A stretch of 64,000 bases of DNA. It comes from Spirodela intermedia. Taxonomy: Eukaryota; Streptophyta; Magnoliopsida; Alismatales; Araceae. Of this stretch, positions 34,901 through 46,260 are shown one piece after another. A program made the position numbers and the translations under genes. The notes under the pieces were generated by a model. That model saw only the letters and a program-made list of their open reading frames with translations. It searched no databases and was not told where the DNA came from. Numbering within the stretch: the stretch's first letter is position 1; every line of letters starts with the position of its first letter. Location of the stretch: assembly GCA_902729315.2 (NCBI GenBank), contig LR746277.1:5027001-5091000 (forward strand). The letters are read 5' to 3'.

Positions 34901-37900
34901 CATACCACGTTATAATACTTTTGAATCATTCAATACAATTCGTTAATATACCCAATATGAAAAATGGCGAGATCAGGCCCAGCCATAGGAAAACCATTTT
35001 TTCTGATTCTTTTACTGGTTTTTAACAAAAAAATTAGTGCTAAAAGTAAAATTGCACGTCTAATGTGGTTGTAAAAGACTATATATTACGACAAGTGTCG
35101 TACAACTTTACGTAATCTGTCGTTCACGTTGTCTTGTAGCCCTCCATTTGAAAATAACCCCAGTACACGTTTCTAGTTGACGGAAAACTGGATGTTCATT
35201 AGAGCACCTCATTTTGGTAGAAAGATCAGACTGACCTTCCTTTCTTTTCCTCGATATACTGAGGGAGTGGACTTGTTATTCAACTTTAGTTACGAGGATG
35301 TAATAATTAATTGAAGTTTTCATCGCATAAAATTAAAAGGTTTGTGATAGAGCAAGTTGGCCATAATATCACCAGTAAAAATTTTATGGACTCGAATACA
35401 TTTCTTATAATGTTAAAAAATGAGAAATGAACATAGCGCCTAATGGGCATAAACATCAATCTCGTAATGCGTATGCATACAAATACATTTTCCTTGCAAA
35501 CTCTATGATGTGCTATTTGAGAAATAGACGTAACAAACCATGCTTAGTTCATTGGGTGGAATGGTCTGGTTTTGTCCATAGAGCCAGTCTATGTATTTCT
35601 TATAATAGTGCTGCGAAAATAACTATTTTCCTTGTAACCCAGATTCATGAATAGAAAAACCCTAGGGGGGAGGTCGAAAAGGAGAATTGAATCTCTAGTA
35701 CTAACCCACCTTCCTCTTCCCCTATTCTTTGTTCCTCTTCCAGGGTAATCTTCAACTCTAAATGTCAAAAAATATCACTTACAATCAGATAAAAAAGGTT
35801 CCAAACTTAGGCAGCCTGATATAATATTACAGAATTCAAGATCGATGTCCATGATACGACTGAAAACTGCATTCATGGTTGAAGAAAGATCAGTGCTGAA
35901 TGAAGTGAATTCACTAGACCAGAGCCAACTGAAACTAGTCTAGCTCGCCTGAGACTTGACCATTTTCAAAGGGAGAAGGTAACATATCTTTACTTTACAT
36001 CAAGATCAATATGATGAATCCATTGTCCCTGTGATTTCAAGGTTCTGTTGCAAATTACAATCAGAATCATTGTCCCTGTGACTGTTAAGGAAGAGTTCAT
36101 GGTCACCATCTCTTTTTCTCCTGTAAATCTGGTTTGTTGTTTTCTGATATTGAGGTGGCACGCCAGTCATTTTCCAATTTCCCAACTAGCCCCCACCCCT
36201 CCGATCTACCTACTATTTCAAAGAGAGTATTGAACAAACCAAATACTAGGACTGGCTAACCCAGAAGAAAGATGGTCAGGTGAAAAGATGGCCAATATAT
36301 ATTATTTTAATATATTATATCCATAATTTAATACAAACTAATCATCAAAATTTAAGGAATTTTGATGAAAATAATTTATTCCAGTAATCCCGATGCCTAC
36401 AGACCCCCCAAATCGATTTTTCGAGGCAGAGAAAAGGAGTGATTAGGAAAGAGGGAAAAAAAAAAGCGATGAAATAAGAATGGAAGAGAAGCAGTGGTGA
36501 ACAAGATATGCCAGCTGCAGCCGGAAGGAAGTAGGTCCCCTTCCCTTTGATTTCAGCCTCCCACTTTGACAGGGTCAGCATTGAGTGGAACCAGACAGTT
36601 CTACAACAGGATCGCGATCACAGTTTGTATTGGAAATGGAAAACATGGACAAAGTAGTCACATTCACTTAGGTTGAAAACAAGCTATCTTTGTTCAGATA
36701 TCAAACTTCCCACGGCTACCAACCACATATCTTCTTCAAAACATTACCAAAAGCTTTCATTGGTGTTCTACATCACCACAATCTCTACAAATGTCCAAGC
36801 AGCCATGATTCACATAAATACAAGTCCTATATTGAAACAGAATACTTAACCAAAATCCATCTTATTTTTTATTTTAGACTTTTAGGCATAATAACTAAAC
36901 AGAAAACGAATGCAAGATGTGAAATAATGTGATTGTTAGTACCCCTGTGCTCTCATTTCCAAACCAAGTGCCGATAAGGTAATCCTCTCTATCATCTCCA
37001 GGATATGTGTACTGGAAAATATAGCAATCCCCACTGTAGAACTTTGACTGCTCGGAAGAAGGAATAAGGATCTTTTCTAGGTCATTCACTCGCCAAACCT
37101 GTACATTAAAGCATTCAAATACCAATAAAGATTAGATGTCATAGACGATTTTCACAGTGTAACCAGCGGATATTAATTATGGACCGGAATTTTCTATCAC
37201 ATGCATCTAGCGGATAGTACCTGTAGATTGCCAGTGCAATCAATGTATGGTTGCAGCTCTTCTTTCACAGGATCAGCTTTCATAAGGCCCTTGACATTGA
37301 GACCTTGGCGCTTCAGAAGTGCTACATTATAAACATAAAAGATTGAAGATTATGAATAGCAGCCTCTTTGATTTGAAAGCCACATAAAATACATGAAGAA
37401 TGGATGATATCCAGACAGAACGAGAAAAATTCAATACCAGCAACTTTCCCTCTACCATCCTCAGACACAGCCACATCATTTGTCTCTGTCAGTGTCCATG
37501 CATCAAACTTGGATCGGAACATAACTGTTTCAAATCCCTCAATTACACGGACCATGTGAGCTTTTGGTCGGCCAAGACCTTGGAGTAGTTCCTGCATAGA
37601 AAGAACATCCACATTTTTTATTTGTATTTGCTGAACAGCACACATGGAGATTGAATTATGAAGGAAAGATATAACTAATTTCCCTAAAAAAGAAGACTAG
37701 AAATGCATACTTCTGCAGCAGAACTTGCACTTTTCCTCTCCTCAAGAGACGTACTTCTGCCCAGCCACACAAAAACTTCCGCACCACAATCTAATATGTA
37801 ACATTTATTTGTCTCTAGTAAATCTTTGGTCAGGGAATCTGTTTCAACACCCACTGTCTGCCCTTTCTCAACACTACAAGAATTTTGTACAAACACAGTA

Positions 37901-40170
37901 TATTAGAGTGACACGCGCCACACAAATCAAAACTTAAAAAAGATGAGAAAGTTTAGAGAATAATTTTTTTTGGAGTAGATAGTAAACAGAAAATGCTCAC
38001 CATAACAGTTTGACAGAGAAGGGTTCCGAATTCACATTATCGTCAGAAGCAGCCTTTCTTGGAAGAGGAGCAAAGCCTCCAAAGAGACCCCAGAACTCTC
38101 CCGTTTCAGCATCAGCCATCAGCTTCCCGTCCTCTAATGAATAAGAAAGAAAAATCATATTCGTCAGTGGCAAAACTTTTCATAATTCATTCATAAAGAA
38201 GGCTTACCAATGGCGGCAACATCGCACTTTCCATCATGATATGTATCTTTAATGTACTGGACAACTTCAAGAGCTTTAGCTCGCTCTTGAATAGACGAAT
38301 TGGATCCATTAAACTGAAATATTTTAGACTTTGTATCCAGAATGAATACATCATCATGATTTAGGGAAGCACGAGCAAAGGGAACCTGATGACAATTGAA
38401 ATTAAAAAAATAAAATCAACGGAGAACTACACCAGAAAGAAAAATAACAGTTGAATAATTATCTAACTTGATGAACTTGCCTCTTTTACATGGACAACAC
38501 GTTTTCCTTTGCAGACAAACAAACGTGTCTCATGGTTGTCTTCATTGGTTACAGAATGCTTGAAACCGGAAGCAACCCCCCCTTCTTGAGGTATAATGCA
38601 CGGCTTAAAAGAAGACAAAAACTTCTCTGTCTCATGGCCTTGCACCTCGCGGTACTGAACTGCGCGGCCTCCAAGAGCTGCATCCAATTCCACAGTCTTG
38701 ATGGCCGCAGTGCCGGCTTCATCCTGTTTATTCAAAAGATATAGGATAACATCATCACATCATCATGCCCAACACTTCAAGGCGAAACCCAGAAAAAGAG
38801 GATGAACGAATCCAGAGCTGCTGACCTGACTCGTGTCCTTCCCAAGCCAGTAATGGATATCATGGCGAAAAGCACCACTTTTTAAGACAGTTGTCTGTGA
38901 AACCAGGGTTCCCAACTTAGAAATTATATAGCATACAAATAAAAATAGCATCCAGAACCAGAGAGAAGAAAAGAGAAAAATGGAAAAGCATAACCCTTCG
39001 TTACTTGAAAAGGAATAATGCTTAGAAAAGAGAACACTTCACAAATTTGAAGTCATTTGAACACTTAAGCCATATTTTATACATGTTTCAGTTTAGTATC
39101 CATCTCAAAGAGTCATCCTGGCCTTTGAGATTTAATTGTGAAGAGAAGAAATAGTACTGTTACCAATTTCAAAAAAAGAGAAGAGATGACATTCGAAACA
39201 GAACACCTAACCCAGCAAAGATTCTACAGCAACTACACCAAGTGCTAGAGACTTTCCAATGATCCCCTGACTGGTGCTAACTCATGCAAATGAACTCAGT
39301 CTTGACAAAAGAAATATAGGGCGAGCAGAGTCATGATTCAGTTCCGCCATGCAGCCATTGCATTGAAAAATATCATAAAGCAAACATCATTGAAACCACC
39401 TTCAAAAGGCACTTCAGGTTTCTCCTTACAGCAATCACCAAAAGAGATATATGTCGAAAGAGAGAACTACCTGAGCTGGACATTAGCGTAGGTTGTGTTT
39501 TGGGCTAATGAGTCAATGCCATCAAGTATATACTTGTTTATAGCATTAATAAGAATATTTTCAAATAAAAATGGAATAATATTCATAGTTTTAACTACTA
39601 GTACAGAATAGTTTTTAACTGTCAAGAGCTTACCCAGGAACTTTTCAAAACGAAGAAAAATCGCATTTCATCATAAATTGTGCCATCAATTTCAAAAATG
39701 TACCTTCAATATAATATAAGAATCCCCGGTAAAAAACTTTCCATGAGAGGATTTTGGGATGGGTACAGGCCGGAAATTTTCAATGCGCCATATCTCCATG
39801 CCACTATAACAAGTGAAGGATCACGAAGTGTTTTTCTGTACTGGGAAAAAAAAAAATAGATAACATGAAAGAAAGCCACCAGGAAGGTATCCTAAAATGT
39901 ACTTGAACCAAAATCACTTGCATGAACGCAACTAATTATTGGCCTGCAAATGAAAACAACATATGTCCTGCAAATAAAATAAGTCGACACTTTCAATAGC
40001 CTCAGTGAATTTCTTTGCGCATACGTCCATTATAGTTCATGTGACCTTTTTAGTCGGATCAAGAAAATGGCGGATCTTATTTAAAGGCAAACAAAACAAT
40101 TGAGTGAAGGATACGCCTTCTGTCCTGCCCCATGAAAGGCTGAATCCAAATCCCGCATGGAAACTGCCAT
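28335..40170 (-). CDS. VLN4: Villin (VLN4-type actin-bundling protein), 22 exons
   Basis: Actin-binding villin of 949 residues that bundles, caps and severs F-actin under Ca2+ control. Exons: 40115-40170, 39704-39803, 38826-38894, 38481-38723, 38208-38385, 38001-38133, 37711-37873, 37438-37591, 37221-37321, 36943-37098, 34757-34825, 34595-34663, 34353-34490, 32914-33042, 31301-31448, 31136-31146, 30866-31006, 30657-30782, 30202-30267, 28796-29087, 28528-28721 and 28335-28448; the sum is 2850 nt and stays in frame. The start [18 protein letters not shown] matches the family. Six gelsolin repeats fill residues about 20-720 ([49 protein letters not shown] and FVWVGKQVD are typical blocks). A Pro/Ser linker with [11 protein letters not shown] and [20 protein letters not shown] follows. 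The headpiece ends with [17 protein letters not shown], the F-actin contact region. Intron 4 is GC-AG, exon 16 is only 11 nt, and the 74-nt intron between exons 20 and 21 has a weak GTCCGC donor, so that junction is the least certain. Confidence 0.96.
31136..31146 (-). other. 11-nt villin microexon
   Basis: Minus-strand GAAATCTGAAG, flanked by CAG before and GTTGGT after. It supplies Gly-Asn-Leu-Lys of the conserved SKGNLK-type segment between the end of exon 15 (phase 1) and [11 protein letters not shown] in exon 17 (phase 0). The residues are conserved in villins, which supports the microexon being real. Confidence 0.85.
31902..31970. repeat. Compound (TG)n(AG)n microsatellite in a villin intron
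   Basis: About 29 bp of TG repeats directly followed by about 40 bp of AG repeats, inside the intron between exons 15 and 14. Confidence 0.95.
34826..36942 (-). other. Long villin intron (2.1 kb)
   Basis: This is the longest intron of the villin gene. It is AT-rich and holds no recognisable exon or transposon domain. A short perfect palindrome lies at 35087-35102 (TACGACA AG TGTCGTA). The adjacent exons join exactly (…NESTG to EERASAISL), so nothing coding is missing. Confidence 0.7.
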
Positions 40171-42654
40171 ATTGATATTGGTCTTCGGAGAAATCCGCTT
40201 CTGTCAACTTTGGCTTAAGAACAAGGGTCGGGGATATCTGCAAGTAGATATATCATTCGGCTGTTACATGATGAAATAAAATTTTTAGTGTACGCACAGG
40301 TGCTATGAAAAAATGAGAATACTTGAAGCCTTCCATGTAATCCAACCAAAAAGTTAAAACGATTGTGACTTCACCAAGAAGGCTTTGGAAAACCGTGAAA
40401 AAAATAAGTATAATTTCCATGAGCAGAAACATCTCCCCGAAAAAAACATGCCCCTTAAGGCTGAATTCCATACCTACTATGAACGAAATTTTACAGAATA
40501 AATTATTCACTCAAAGACGTCCCCGAACTTACTTATTTCGCGTGGCAAAGAGAAGAAAAAGGCTCTTCTCAAAGACAGAAAACAGCAAGATCGCTCGATG
40601 GATTCGTCTTGTGTTCAGGTTCTAAACGCAAAAACCTTTGAGATGAAGGATCGCCGAAAGGCTCGACTGCTAGACGATCTTGGACTATCCAATAGAAGGA
40701 AAGCTTCGGTAGAATTTCGGAGAATGTTTCTAAAGGAAATTAATCTTGTCTCTTATATATGATTCCAAATGAGAGGAGTAACCACAGTTTCAAGCTGGAC
40801 ATCTTGAACATTTCAGAACAGCGTGAAATGACGGCATGACAAACCCGGGCGGAAACTTCAGTCCTCACCAAACAGAGCAAATTAATCAGCAGACACAGAA
40901 AAGGGGAAGATCCATCGGGACGGTAGAGGAAAAAAATTACACGAACATGTTGCCAACTTCCCCACAGGGAACGGCTACGTCGACTTCATCAAGCAGACCC
41001 AACACAATAGATTAGCCAGGTAAGAGAAAAGTAACAATAGAACACCAAAGCATAAACAGATCGAATCCCCAAGAACTCCGGGCAGATTGACGTTTTACTC
41101 CCACCCATATCAAACGAGTTCAGTCAGGCTTCTCCAATCGAGATTTTTTTTTAAAAAACGCATAAGAACAAGGATTCCACGAGGTCGATTACCTCTGGCC
41201 CAAACAAGCCGGGGACAATCACCAGTCCAGGAGGGAGAATTAACGCCAGATGGTGCAGAAACACCCCAGAAATATCGATTGTTTGCCTACGATGAGAAGG
41301 GGGAGGAACAAAAGGTGCCCAAAGGCAAAAGAAGCAAGAAAGAAAAGAGAAAGGAGGAGAGAGAGAGAGAGAGGGAGAGAGAGGGGGGGGGGGAGGGGAG
41401 AGAGAGAGAGAGATGAAGAGGGGGTATGACGGTGTGCCAGGCGTGCTTATCGCATACGGAAGCAAAGCAACGCCCCCGCCGAAGGACGTGAACTGCGCTG
41501 GACTGTAATTCCCACCGTTACCCGAGAGATTACGATAAATTAGAAAACACTTTCCCCTTCCCTCCCGCGGTAGAACCGCACGGTAAATACCCGGCCTGGC
41601 CAATCCTTTACCAACCCCCCTTCTTACCATCTCCCCACGTCCATGACAAGTGTGTATGAAATGGCGACCACCTCCCTGCCGGGTCGCCGGAGGAGCTGGC
41701 AACACGCGGCCGCCCAATCCGTCAATCTTCCGTGTCCAACGCGCAGCGGGACTGATGCGGTCTTCGTGGAGAGCGGGGCTAGCGCGCAGCCGCAGGGAGG
41801 CCCCTCCCCCTCTTCCACACCCATCTGAGTTTTAGTAATCGATTACAGCGAAAGAAAACGAGAAAAGAATGGACGGGGACGGGGAGAAAGCTCCCGCGGA
41901 CTGATTCAAAACGGGTTACGGCAGTGAGTGAGAGAGAGAGCACCGTCATCGCTCCTTTAACACGCCAACGTTCCTTTTTCCGCCCCGGGACATCTCAACC
42001 GTCGATCCCTCCCCCGCCCTAACAAGCACGCTGGCCATAAGTATTAAATTGATCCGTTCCCTCCGACACCTCGGACAGGTGCTGAGCTGGAAAGAGGCAG
42101 AGAGAGAGAGAGAGGGAATGAGCCTTATTCTTCCTCTCTCTTCTGGAGTGGAAGCGTTTGGCAGTTGTTTGCGCCGGATTTTGGATTCCCCGGAGATGTT
42201 TTGTCCGCTAGCTGCGAGCCGAGTTGACCAGGACGATCAGGTCTGGTTGACCGGACAAGATCTCGTTTCGCCCCCTCAAAAGGCGGTGACTTTCGGGCCG
42301 TTGTCCCTGTCAAGGATGACGTAATCATCCCATCCTATCCCACCCCTCCCTTTGTCCAGACCGTGGCAGGTGGGCCCAGATGATTCTGTGGAGACAAATT
42401 GGGCCATAATCTCCTGCTGACACAGGACGAGAACCGGTCCAATTTCTAAAGCCAATCCTGGGCCGGCCGCTTAAAATACAGCTCCGGCCCAAAAGCAGGA
42501 CAATATAATACTAGTAGGGTGGGCCCGGCCCAGACAAATCGCTTCATAAGGGATAACGTCAGACTGATACTTCTAGATCGATTTTTTATTTCTAGATTAA
42601 AAATAAAAATTGGAAATGATGCTGTGAATTATTTCAGAGAAGAGTGGTGGGGAG
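40171..42654 (-). promoter_or_regulatory. Villin upstream region with GA tract and TGGGCC cluster
   Basis: This is the probable 5' UTR and promoter of villin. A GA/G-rich tract occupies about 41357-41413, and another short GA run lies near 42100-42115. From about 42368 to 42530 there are at least five TGGGCC/GGCCCA (Site II-like) motifs, just beyond the 3' end of the STAR1-like gene. Open frames here (for example 41151-41717) are low-complexity and unrecognised. Confidence 0.4.
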
Positions 42655-44066
42655 TCACGTGCTGAGCTCGAGGAAGCGGCGGGCCATGGGGTGGTGGGCC
42701 CGGGCCATGTCGGACGGCTCCATCATCTCCACGACCTCGCCGTCGACCACGAGGCAGGCCACGTCGGCGACACGCTGGATCTGCTTCAGGCTGTGCGAGA
42801 CCAGCACGACGGTGAGCCCGCGGGTTTTTTTCAGCCGCACGATGGCGTCCTCGATGTTCTGGGTCGAGATCGGGTCCAACGCGCTGGTGGGCTCGTCCAG
42901 CAGCAGCACCTGGTCCGTCAGTTCAATGGGCCAGTGAGATGATCTATTTGAACTAGGAGGGCCAGACCGGCCCAAATGGTAATGGGCTTGCTTCTTTCTT
43001 ACCTCTGGGTCGTTGGCGAGGGTGCGGGCCAGGGCGACGCGCTGGGCCTGGCCCACCGAGAGCTCGGAACCGTTTCTCGAGGCGAGGGAGGGGTCCAGGT
43101 CCGCCAGGCCCAGTAGCCTCGCCACCTCCGCGTCGGAGACTTTTCTTCCCGCAAGGGCCGGCCCATAGCGGACGTTCTCGGCAACGGTTCCTTCACGGCC
43201 CAAAATCAGAAAAAGCCCATGAAAAGCCCATCCAGCACAAGAAAAAGTATAGATAGATAAAATGGGCCAGGGACGGCGGCGAGGAGGAATATAAATGGGG
43301 GCCCACGAAAGATAAGGATGGCCCATATTCTTTTTCTCGGTGGAAAAGAAGTAAAGGGCACCCCGACAGAGGAAGAATGCGACGGGGACAAAGGAAGAGC
43401 AAAATATTCTGTACAGAGAGACAAAGGCCTCTCCCTCGTCATCACTGATTTCCTAACGGGAAATTTTTCGGTTCTTCGGGCAACCAATCGTCTGATTTCG
43501 CAAAGTCCGGGCGAATGTCCTTCGTCAACGATCTCCAGATGCTTTGAGAGATGAGAGGAGGGGGGGAGGGGGGGAGGGTACCTTCGAAGAGAGCGGGGAG
43601 CTGGAAGAGCATGCCGACCTTGCGGCGGAGGGCGAGGACGTCGATGTCGAGTATGTCGTCGCCGTCGAGGAACACCGTGCCGGCGGGCGGCTCCCAGAGG
43701 CGGTTGAGGGCTCTAAGCAGCGTTGACTTGCCGCTCCCGCTCGGGCCGATGATTCCGACTATGATCCCCCGCGGTATGTCCATGTTGACGCCGGCGAGTA
43801 TCGTCTCCCCCGACTCCGAGAGCTTCGTCAGGCCCTTTATCCGGAACTTGGGGCGGGGAGCTCCAAACTCTGCGGGTTGCTCGACGGCGCCCTCCTCCAA
43901 GTCCGTCAGAAGCGGCTCTCCGTGCCCTCCTCCGTCTGAAAACCACACGGCAACGAGGAAACGAGTGATTACCCAAATGAGAAACCCAGAAGGAATTGAG
44001 AGGCCAGGGGAAATATAAGAGTTGCAGGAGGGGTTGAGAAGAACGATTACATTCGGGCCTTTCCAT
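42655..44066 (-). CDS. STAR1: STAR1-like ABC transporter ATPase (ABCI17 type)
   Basis: A soluble nucleotide-binding subunit of a bacterial-type ABC transporter that partners a STAR2/ALS3 membrane protein. In rice this pair exports UDP-glucose and confers aluminium tolerance. Four exons: 44051-44066 (16 nt), 43582-43935, 43003-43190 and 42655-42909; 270 residues, close to known STAR1 proteins. Motifs are complete: Walker A GPSGSGKST (residues 69-77), Q-loop Gln117, signature LSVGQ (167-171), Walker B VLLLDEP (187-193, with DPIS after the D-loop) and switch His225. KFRIKGLT and LWEPPAGTVFLDG are typical of this subfamily. There are no membrane segments. The first exon codes only MERPE plus one base and depends on the ATG at 44066, so the N-terminus is slightly less certain. 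Confidence 0.93.
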
Positions 44067-45801
44067 GATCGCAGAGAGCGGTCTTCAATGGGGAGGGGAG
44101 AAAGGAGGAGAAGATCAGCGCAGTCCGTCCTACGGAGACCAGAAGAAATGGATGCAACAGCCCTTCTCTCTCTCTCGCTCTCTAAATGGTACTCGCTGAA
44201 AAACCCTCCTTTGGCCTCTTCGCGTGCCCAGAAAAAGCCACCGTCGATCATTTCTCACTCCACTTTTTGGAGCTCCATCTCCTCCCCCCACGTCCTCCGT
44301 CTTTTCTCCTTCCCTTTTGACCTTTACCAAAGTTAAAAAGTCAAACCTTTACGCCGTTCACATATAATCTTCGATGCGCACGCATTACTTAAAAGTCACA
44401 AAATATGCAGGCGGCAGTCGGACTCTGTAAGACCCATGTGATCTCTACGATCGCACATTTTACGTTTCGGTGGTGGTCTCCGCCTCCCCATGTGAGGCTC
44501 TTCCTTAGAAGGCCAGGAGGAGTCGCGGCGCCGCCGGGGAAATTCAATGTCCACCCATCGTCGGGCCTCCGGCCAAGTTGCTTCTAAAAACAACGGCGAG
44601 AGGACTGCGCGAGGAGGGCCCGACGGTAACTAGGTGACGAAAGGAATCCCGTGAACTTGAAGTACGGCGTCGGAGACCAGCGGCGGTAAAGGAGGAGGAG
44701 GAGGCGTCCCTGGAAGACGCCTTCCCCGGATGGCGACTCCACCGTCTCTCTAGCGACCGGTCCTCATCCGCCGCTTCCACTTCCTGGTCTTTTTCTCAGC
44801 CTGAGGGCGGCGGAATCTCTCGGCTCTTCCGGTGGCGGTGCCGGAGGCCCGCCGAGCTCTCAGCGCTATCCCTACTTGGCCTTGTGCAGACGAAGATGAA
44901 GAAGCAAAGCGATCCGGCAGAAGCACGGTAGAGATATTTCATCAATATCCGACGTCAATAAATAGGGATGGAAGGGCGTCCAGATTCGCCCTGCTTCTTG
45001 CTTGCCGCGGTGGTTAACAGCGACGGATGGTGAGCCGGCGCACGAGCCATTGCGCCGAAGCATCAAGCAGGAGGACTCCCGAGCGTGACGCAGAGATGGC
45101 ATCGACGTGGGGTAGTGAGAGGAGAGAGAGAGAGAGAGAGAGAGAGAATAAGTTGGATGCTGGATCATCCAATAACGCTGTCATCTCGCGCACCGATTGA
45201 AAGATGTAGAATGATATCGATTTTTTAATAGAAGTAGTTATTTCCCGTGGTAGTTGGTATTAATTTTTTAGTCGGTTCACCTAAATAACATACTAAAATA
45301 TTTATAAAACATCTCTCAGATATATAAAACAATTGTTTAACATGCCACGAAAAATTATTATTATTTTACGCTCATATCTTCTCTTCCGAGAGCCATCGGA
45401 GACTTTCACGTAGAACTGGGCGGCAGCTTGGATAAAAAGTTGTCAGGTTCAGGAAGGCAGCGGAGGCGGAGGTGGCCGTCGTCGTGGCGGAGCTTGCGAG
45501 GCTGGTCAAGAAGGCGACGTCCCTGCGGTGGGCCTCTCGAGCTCGCCCTCCTTCGTGCGGCTCCCTTCTTCCCCTCCGTGGCAAGGGACCCAAAGGAGAT
45601 CCCCTCAGCTGCGTGTCTGTCACCGCCGCCGCCACTTGGCGGCGTGGTGATTGTCCTCTCACGGCTGACGCGGAAGCAACGCCGGGAGACTCGAGTTCCT
45701 TCTCCAGCTGGGTGGGGAGGAGGCCCACAGCGGCTCCCACGGAGAGCTTTTTGGTTCCTCTTCTATTCGCTTCCAGGAGCGCCGATCACTCCGAGGAGAT
45801 A

Positions 45802-45838
<37 letters not shown>

Positions 45839-46025
45839 AGCCACCTTTATCTTTCCAAGTTCGAAGTTGCAGTCGTAAGGAAAAAAAGGTCCACGCGACT
45901 AGAAACAAAATAATATGAATATTTTATATTATTTTCAGGAACAATATGAAATATTTTTAGAGATCCGACTATTTGACAGAAAGTTTGACTGTTAACGGGT
46001 AAATTTTGGGCCCGTCTTAGCCCAG
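44067..46025. other. Intergenic region with GA/CT microsatellites, no assigned gene
   Basis: Here are the 5' flank of the STAR1-like gene, a GA microsatellite at 45122-45147, an AT-rich patch near 45210-45370, and a CT microsatellite at 45809-45838. GC-rich open frames on both strands (for example 44544-44780 and 45372-45740, minus) show no recognisable domain, and I do not call them. Confidence 0.45.
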
Positions 46026-46059
46026 TGACTTAATTGGGCCACAAAGCCCAATTAAGTCA
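46026..46059. promoter_or_regulatory. 14-bp inverted repeat with TGGGC/GCCCA motifs upstream of TFIIIC5
   Basis: TGACTTAATTGGGC (46026-46039) and its exact reverse complement (46046-46059) are separated by CACAAA, about 200 bp before the TFIIIC5 ATG. The inner ends form GGGCC and AGCCC Site II-like elements that bind TCP-type factors in plant housekeeping promoters. Another GGGCCC lies at 46009-46013. Confidence 0.6.
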
Positions 46060-46260
46060 GAAGGGGCAGTTTTATTAAAGTATATATATTATAATTTCAT
46101 GGATAAGGGTTTTCAGGATAGTAAATGTGTTTTGGGGAATATATGTAACAAACCACCTCTTGACTGTCATCCCTGCGGGGACGAGTGACGGCAGAGTGGC
46201 CGACGGGGGAGTTTGAGCTGCGTGCCCCGGAACCGGGTAATCGAGAGGGAAGGGAAGGCG

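Noticed and set aside
45372..45844. Overlapping GC-rich frames on both strands next to a CT microsatellite
   Set aside because: No domain, conflicting frames and simple-sequence content; treated as an intergenic or UTR region.
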